Shown here one piece after another: positions 57,761-64,000 of a stretch of 64,000 bases of DNA. Within the stretch, counting starts at the first letter, position 1. Each line of letters begins with the position of its first letter. The notes under the pieces are model-generated. The model had not been told where the DNA came from. It saw nothing but the letters and a program-made list of their open reading frames with translations, and searched no databases. A program made the translations under genes and the position numbers. This stretch comes from Gordionus sp. m RMFG-2023 (taxonomy: Eukaryota > Nematomorpha > Gordioida > Chordodea > Parachordodidae): assembly GCF_954871325.1 (NCBI RefSeq), contig NC_088777.1:48399366-48463365 (forward strand), written 5' to 3'.

Positions 57761-58521
57761 GACATTTGATGTATTATATTAAATTTATTTCTTCTCTTTT
57801 TATCAACAGTTACAACAGTAATATTTTTCAATAGTCATCAAACCCATATCTATAGCTATTATCTATATGTTGCAGTGAAATATCTTTCAATTAGTCTAAA
57901 CTTGAAGTTATTTCTAAAGGTGCCAAATATTTTGAGCCTGATAAGATATGCAGAAAAAAAACTAGATTTCGGCGGAGCACTAAAGGTAGTTTTTGCTAAA
58001 AATCGAACAATATAATATAAAGTACATCATGAAACGCCGATAGTTGCCTTTCAATAGAAAAAAAAATAAATTAAATTTATTTTTCATTTAAAAATCTCCA
58101 TGATTTTTTATACATTTCGCCAAAATTCTGGAAAATTTATGATTGCTTAAACGGATATCATTCTGATTTAAATTTTAAATGATCCGGAACTTGTTTGATG
58201 AAAAATATCTATGTTTTAAATTCCAGATCAAATTATTCTTTTGTTTTTTCGAATTCAAAATGTGTGTTTTTTTAAAAAATCTCTTTAAAAAAAATCTTGT
58301 AATTTCTTATCAGGTCCCATTGTTTTAGATCTAGTCTTGAAATAAATAGAAGAGATTTATTCAAGCCAAATAATGTTATTTATATATTATAATAGTATAT
58401 TTTTATGTATATATATAAATAATCTAACTTTCATCTTTTTTTAAAGTTAATTTTTTTAAAAAATTTTTTAATGATTTTCTTATATAAATAATTAAATTCG
58501 AGCAGAAACCCATCTAAAGAG

Positions 58522-60718
58522 ATGATCTACAAATATTTAGTCTTTTTCCTATTCGGTAAATAAAAAATGAATATCAACTATTTTTATGAAATACAAATTT
58601 TTTCATTTATAATTTTGTTTTTTTTAAAAGTTGGGTATGTTGCATGCAATATGTTCGATTTTAAACTTGGGTATGTTGCAAGCAATATGTTCGAGGACAC
58701 TAATGCCCCCGTGTTATTAGAAGTTGTTAATGCTAACTGGAAAGTCGCAATCAATATGTACAAGTAATAAAACACAAATTATATATTTATTTTGTTACAC
58801 ACAAATAAATTTAATGTTGCCAAAAGGCTCTATGTGAACCAATATTAAGCAAGCCTGAAGATTTTGGCCCTAGATTGCACAAAGGTTTAACCTCGGCTTA
58901 GAGCAATAATTTTCTAGTTAAAATATTGAGTTAGCCGTTAGCAATAATAGGCTTAAATCGAGCCATTTTAACAACACTGCAAATAATATAATTAAAGGCG
59001 ATTTCCTTAAAAAAATATTATTATATAAAGAACTATAATTTATTATTTTTCACTTTGAACAAATTTAAACTCCAACAAAGGCAATATGATTCTTTTGCAT
59101 AAATTTAATCTTTTTTGCTTAAAGTGATCGTTTTATGATAGTAAAATAACTAAAGAAACATACATGACTAATTTATTTTTTACAAAAAAAATAAATAAAA
59201 ATGAAAAATAAAAGGCAATTATTGAAAAGAGATACCCGAGAGGACTTGTTTTTTTCTCCCTATTCCATGACCTTGAATCTTCTGGGCCTGCATATGGGTG
59301 CCAATGGAGGCACGGCTAACGCTATTAGAAGTACACTGGGTTTGGCTGCAGTTACAAAAGATCATATAAATTCTCAATCCTTGATTTACGTCGATGTCGT
59401 TTTCCAAAAAAATTACGAACTTTTATCTTCCAAATTTTTTTATTTCGACGATTCGATAAATCTGCTAAAGTCTTACACGGATGGCGTACGAGCATTTTTT
59501 CTGCAAGCCGTTAATATAGAATTTTTAGACCCTGTAGTGGCTGCCGCCAAAATAAACCAGAATGTGAGTAAAGATACAAATGGTAAAATGTCCCACCATG
59601 TTCTGAAAGAATGGCTTACCTCCGACACTAAATTTTTGATCATCAGTGCGCTAGATTTTAAAGTTTCATTTTTTAAATAGTTTTAATGAATTTATTTATT
59701 TTCTTTGGTCTCAATAGTTTAAATAATATATTCTATATTAATAATTTATCGGATATATTTTCAAGTTTCTTATCTTAATTTTATTACATTAATTTGTCAC
59801 ATTAAATATTAAAAAAAAAGTAAGAAAGAGAATTAAATAATATGATCTAATTTAAAAAAAAATAAACAAATACATAAATATGGTCAATTTTAATTTTCAG
59901 GGTAAATGGGAGGTACAATTTGATTCCGTTACCCAAGGTCAATTTAAGACTGTCGACGGAGCGTTTAAACCTCAAACTTATATGGAAAAGACCGGTGTAT
60001 TTAAAATAGGTTCCATCCCGAATTTATCCCTCAGAATTTTGGAAGTGCCTTATTTTAATAATACCCTGGCAAAATATATATTCTTACCTAATGACCACAT
60101 CGGTCTAACAGCCTTCGAAACCTCTCGCTTAGATACGAAAACTTTGAAAGACTTAATCGCTGCCCTAAAACCTATGAACGCTAAGATCTCGATACCTAAG
60201 TTCAAGGCCTTATCTCACCAAGAACTCAACTCGGAATTCGAGGCCATTGGCTTGGGTAATCTATTTACACCAGGTAATAATTTATTGTATTGTAAAGTTC
60301 ATTTTCTAAATCATATTTATTTTTTTTATTAATTACTTATGGTCTGGGAATATAGATAAAAAGAAAAGGTTCGTCTTTATTTTACATTATTCATTTTTGT
60401 GCACAATATTTTTCCCACTTTAAAGGATTCGAAAATTTAAATCATTAAGAAAACTAAAATAAATTAAAATCTTTTTTAGGCGAAGCTGATTTTTCGGGAA
60501 TGGATTCAAATGCTGTAGCCGGTAAATTGGCCCTAAATCAATATGTCCATCAAGCTGGTGTAAGTTTCGATGTGGATGGAGCGAATTCCCCGTCTAAAGA
60601 AACTCCTATAAATCCTGGAACCACTGAAGAATTTAAAGCAGATCATTCATTTCTTTACGTCATCATTGGTAAAAAGAAAAACGTTCCCTTCTTTATTGGC
60701 AGGTACAATGGAAAATAA
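58522..60718 (+). CDS. Secreted serpin (408 aa, five exons)
   Basis: Exons 58,522-58,555, 58,631-58,763, 59,215-59,662, 59,901-60,273 and 60,480-60,718 join in phase to 408 codons plus TAA. MIYKYLVFFLF begins a signal peptide. Serpin landmarks follow in order: DLFFSPYSMTLNLLGLHMGA (helix B), INQNVSKDTNGK, SALDFKGKWEVQF (shutter, split by intron 3), TGVFKIGSIPNLSLRILEVP, ISIPKFKALSH, DFSGMDSNA and FKADHSFLYVII...PFFIGRY. Length is normal for the family. The hinge after Asp362-Gly363 reads ANSPSKETPIN instead of a TEAAAAT-type stretch, and the loop to FKADH is several residues short, so protease inhibition is doubtful. A GYVA(C/S)NMF module is duplicated at residues 13-20 and 25-32. The exon 3 donor (AAA|GTTTCA) is weak but gives the conserved FKGKW junction. 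No frame damage seen. Confidence 0.9.
58860..58985. mobile_element. MITE fragment in serpin intron 2
   Basis: AAAATATTGAGTTAGCCGTT and TCGAGCCATTTTAACAACAC are the inverse of motifs in the palindromic element at 39,968-40,156. An inverted CAGTGTTGTTAAAATGG end suggests a hAT-type terminus. Confidence 0.6.
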
Positions 60719-60866
60719 TCTGACAAATCAACCTAATCTTATAATTCAAAGGAATATGGGTGTCATCTTACCACCAATGCAAATTACAATAATTTTTTCT
60801 TAAATTTTATTATTAGATAAATATAATATATTTTTTAAATACCCATGTAGTCATAAATTAATAACA

Positions 60867-60882
60867 AATAAAACCCAATAAA
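60867..60882 (+). terminator. Serpin polyadenylation signals
   Basis: Two AATAAA hexamers (60,867-60,872 and 60,877-60,882) about 150-165 bp after the serpin stop codon. Confidence 0.7.
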
Positions 60883-60899
60883 AAAAAGTTTATTTTTAC

Positions 60900-63290
60900 A
60901 TTTTATTCAAATATTCTATTTGTCGATTAATTTTCTTTTTAATTTTAAACAATATAAAATGCAATAAAATTATATATTTAAATTGTTTTAGTCTAGTTTT
61001 GTTTCTAAATTAAAATTAATACCTTCTTAAGATATTTATATTTAAGAACACTTTTAACCAGAAAAAGAACTTTGAAAAAAATGGCGTTATGGAAACGGTT
61101 AGAAGTTATTCTAAACAGCCTAACGTTTTAAAACTTATTAAATATATAAAAAATAGAAAAGTCATAAACGTGATTATACTCGTGCTAATATATTACCTTA
61201 ATACAATGTTGATTTATTTATTTATTTTTTGGTGATGTCCGTGAAATATCATTGCGTATAAAAAATTATTATTTCTTTAATTTCATGTGTCTCATGAAGT
61301 TACATATCTGCATATTTGTGAAATAATGTAGTCTAAAATTATATTGTTCTAACCCAGTATTTAATTAGAAATATAGGACTAAAGATATCAAGGGCAGTTC
61401 TAAATGGATCTGGAAACAAGGAAGGAACAATTTACCTCCATATTTTTTAAAAATTATGTAAACGTAAACTTTAAAGAGAGTTTATGAGATAAGTTTTTTT
61501 TTATCATAGTAGAGCATAGATCGTATCAAAAAATCAAAGCCTTTTATAGTCATTAGGGATATAAAATCGCTATTATTTTTTATACCTTTATTTAAATTAA
61601 TTTTTTATAATTTGAATGTTATGCTTGTGGGGTTTGGGAGATTTATGGTCATGGGTATTAAAAAATAATAGGGGCTTCATTTATCTATGATTATTTTGTT
61701 AATAATTATCACTCTTAATGCGAGGAGCTGGCAAAGGTTTGTAACGGAGGGAGGGGGGGGGGGGGAGGTTAAAGAATTGATAATTTTTTTTATAACATAA
61801 ATATTTAACCATCTAAGTCTAACTATGCTCGCTGTGAATAAAGGTAATTATTCACTACATTGCAAATATTCTAGAGAACATCAGCCCTACCATGAATAAC
61901 TTCATATCATTCATCTTAGAAACCAAGTTGGTCCCTGTAGTTTAAAAAAAAAGGATAGATATTATTTTAAAAAAAATCTCATATTATTTTTGTAATATAT
62001 ATATGTTATCTAATTTTTTTTAAGTTAAAAGTGACGCGTTACTTTCTGAAGAGCCAGTAACTCGAGTTTATTTTTTCGCAAAATAACGAGTAAAAGAGTT
62101 CCTTTTTTTGACCTAACGAGTAAAAAAATGTAAATAATTATAAATACCAATTTTTTTTAAAATGGATTAATTATAGTTACTAATTACAAAAAGGTAATTA
62201 TGGGAATTAATTACATGTGCAATTGATTACTGCCTAATTTTGCAGCATTTCCTATAAAATGCACTGTTGACCAGATTTGATGGTAAACATTTTCTATATT
62301 TTAGATAGTATATTGCTAAACATCAATTTTATTATATATTTCTTTTAAATAAATTATATTATAAAATAATATAATAATTATTTGAAAAGTTATATCATTT
62401 TCTTAAAAAAAAGGAAGGTAATTTAAAAATATAATATATATATTTTCCAAAACCTTAGTACATAATTAAAGAAAAACTAAATTTCACTTTGTCATGCAAT
62501 TTAAATGTATATATTCATAATATATTATAAAAAAAAATAACACATGCACAACATATATTAATGTTAAAAATAATTATCTTGTGGGATGAGGTTACCCATG
62601 AAGCTAATGTACTTGGGAAAATCTATGCCAAGTCTTTGTCTGAAAAAAAGACTTCGCTAAGGTTTATCTGTAAGTTAAGACTGTGAGATCCAGGTTACTT
62701 TAAAAAGAATATAGGGCTATTCCCAAATTTAAGTTGGTGGAAATTATGGGAATGAATATGTAGTCATGCGAAATTCAGAATATTTTACTATTTGCTCCTT
62801 TTTCTCAAGAATGTTGAGTGTGTGATTGGACAGAGCCAAATCAATGCGCTAGCAATCCCAGAGCAGGAATTGACCTCGCTTTCAAGGAATTTCAGAAGTT
62901 CCAACGTTTCCCATAAAATCTGAAAAGACCAAAAGGTTTAAGAATATATGGAATTTGAGCTGATATCAAAGCTATGGCCAATCATATTTACCTAAATATT
63001 CTATATCAGATAAATAGTTAAATAAATAAATTGTATAACTTAATATTTATTTTTGATATTCGTTTAGGCAGTAATACATTGATTTCCATCGATGACATAA
63101 TTTTTTCAATTTCCTTCCATTTACTAATCTAAATTAATTTATTTCCCTACTTGATTTATTTACATATGATCTCTTTTAGAAATATTAAATAATAATTCAT
63201 TTAGAAAATATAAAGGTAATTTAGAACCTATCTCGTTATCTTTAAACCATTGCGCTTAATTGATTTTTCAGCTATATGAAAACCTTCTCT
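60900..63290. other. Gene-free stretch with an inverted family T fragment
   Basis: At 62,025-62,130 the inverse of family T right-end sequence is visible (GTGACGCGTTACTTTCTGAA, CTCGAGTTTATTTTTTCG). A G-run lies at 61,748-61,768. Short coding-like stretches occur at 61,853-61,950 (HYIANILENISPTMNNF) and 62,583-62,690 (WDEVTHEANVLGKIYAK), each open for ~30 codons without splice or motif support. Confidence 0.45.
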
Positions 63291-63296
63291 GAAGCC

Positions 63297-63550
63297 TTAA
63301 AAATAAATTAGATAATTCAAATAGAACATCTTACACCAAGGTAAAATCCGTAATCTAATCGAGTGATATCCCATTAAATTTAGAACTGCTGTTAGATTCA
63401 GCAAATGGGTATATAGACCCTCATAATTATTCCAAACTGCCTTTACAGTATGAAGTTTGATAGATACCCATCTTAGGTATCCTTCCAATCTTCAGGAGCT
63501 GAATGCTCAATTGAGATGCTATGCTAACCAACGTCTTTTGATAATTGTAA
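63297..63550 (-). pseudogene. Probable hAT transposase relic
   Basis: The minus strand reads EGYLRWVSIKLHTVKAVWNN then YEGLYTHLLNLTAVLN. The RW-S....V-AV..-Y..L pattern resembles the 'TRW-S' segment in the middle of hAT transposases. Only ~60 codons remain and neighbouring parts were not recognised. Confidence 0.4.
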
Positions 63551-64000
63551 TGTCGTTACAATAAAATCTTTAAACGCGATAATTCAATTACATTTACACC
63601 TTTTATAGCATGGTACAACATCTTTATTCCTAAACAGTATTTAAACAGTGTTAGGATATTATAGTTGTATTCGCAAAGACGTGTTGCACATCAGATTTTC
63701 CCCCAGACACGACACTGGTGCCATAGCTATAGGAATAAATCTAGAAAACCCAGCGGATCGAATTTAAATCGGATTCAAACTGGGATCGGTCCTTGTAAGG
63801 GCTTTAATATATATTAACAAATAGATTTCTTTTTCTTTCATAATCTTATTTTAATTTATTAAATATTAGTTTAATAAAAATAACAAATAAAAAAATCACC
63901 AAGGAATCAATAAAAAAAGTGTGTTATTACATATTATAAATATTTCGTCATTGCCATTCGCTTTTACATTTCAGAAGGTATGTTAACAAGTATAGTTTAC
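63551..64000. other. Gene-free end of window
   Basis: A GC-richer patch at 63,690-63,800 (ACACGACACTGGTGCCATAG) has no identity I can assign. The remainder is A+T-rich and runs to the window edge. Confidence 0.4.

Noticed and set aside
59219-59407. 62-codon minus-strand open frame
   Set aside because: Antisense shadow of serpin exon 3.
62820-62900. GC-richer patch as a tRNA gene
   Set aside because: I could not fit acceptor, D, anticodon and T arms or an A/B box pair.

Overview
The window is A+T-rich animal DNA (introns, polyadenylation signals, LINE and hAT relics; no bacterial gene layout). A class A-like GPCR family, a secreted serpin and paired IGFBP-like cysteine-rich genes suggest an arthropod. 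A crustacean such as a copepod, or an arachnid, fits best, but this is inference; no rRNA or mitochondrial marker is present. Most of the window is repeat debris, with genes scattered through it.

Layout. 1-7,150: no gene, but two locally duplicated repeat blocks. 7,427-10,957: a nearly complete endonuclease/RT LINE with a 3' hairpin and AATG tail. 12,083-13,168: a broken IGFBP-like paralogue, followed by a 5'-truncated RTE-type LINE (13,891-15,487). 15,860-35,290: three dispersed copies of a ~2.4 kb unit carrying a divergent seven-helix receptor gene; only the middle copy (24,495-25,805, minus) is open. Between the copies lie hAT transposase relics, LINE pieces, MITEs and a GC-rich hAT-type MITE present twice. 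35,290-42,100: minisatellites, MITEs, decayed transposase and a long TTTC microsatellite.

42,151-46,100 (minus) holds what look like two host genes visible only by reading splice sites: a 49-codon secreted peptide precursor ending in Gly-Arg-Lys, and a multi-exon gene with a signal peptide, many N-glycosylation sites and phase-consistent introns. I do not recognise the family of either, and the second carries at least two apparent lesions. 48,134-50,514 is a hAT element with perfect 8-bp target duplications, into which a ~970-bp foldback element has inserted. 51,166-54,101 is the second IGFBP-like gene, with signal-peptide exon and good splice sites but a 2-nt discrepancy in exon 3. 58,522-60,718 is a complete five-exon, 408-residue secreted serpin whose reactive-centre hinge looks non-inhibitory.

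The two IGFBP-like loci and their flanks are an old duplication. Each locus supplies empty-site evidence for insertions in the other: a MITE and a 1.1 kb DNA transposon at the second, and the RTE LINE at the first. The most interesting items are the hidden secreted genes near 42-46 kb, the foldback nested in hAT, the serpin hinge and the receptor/MITE duplication unit.
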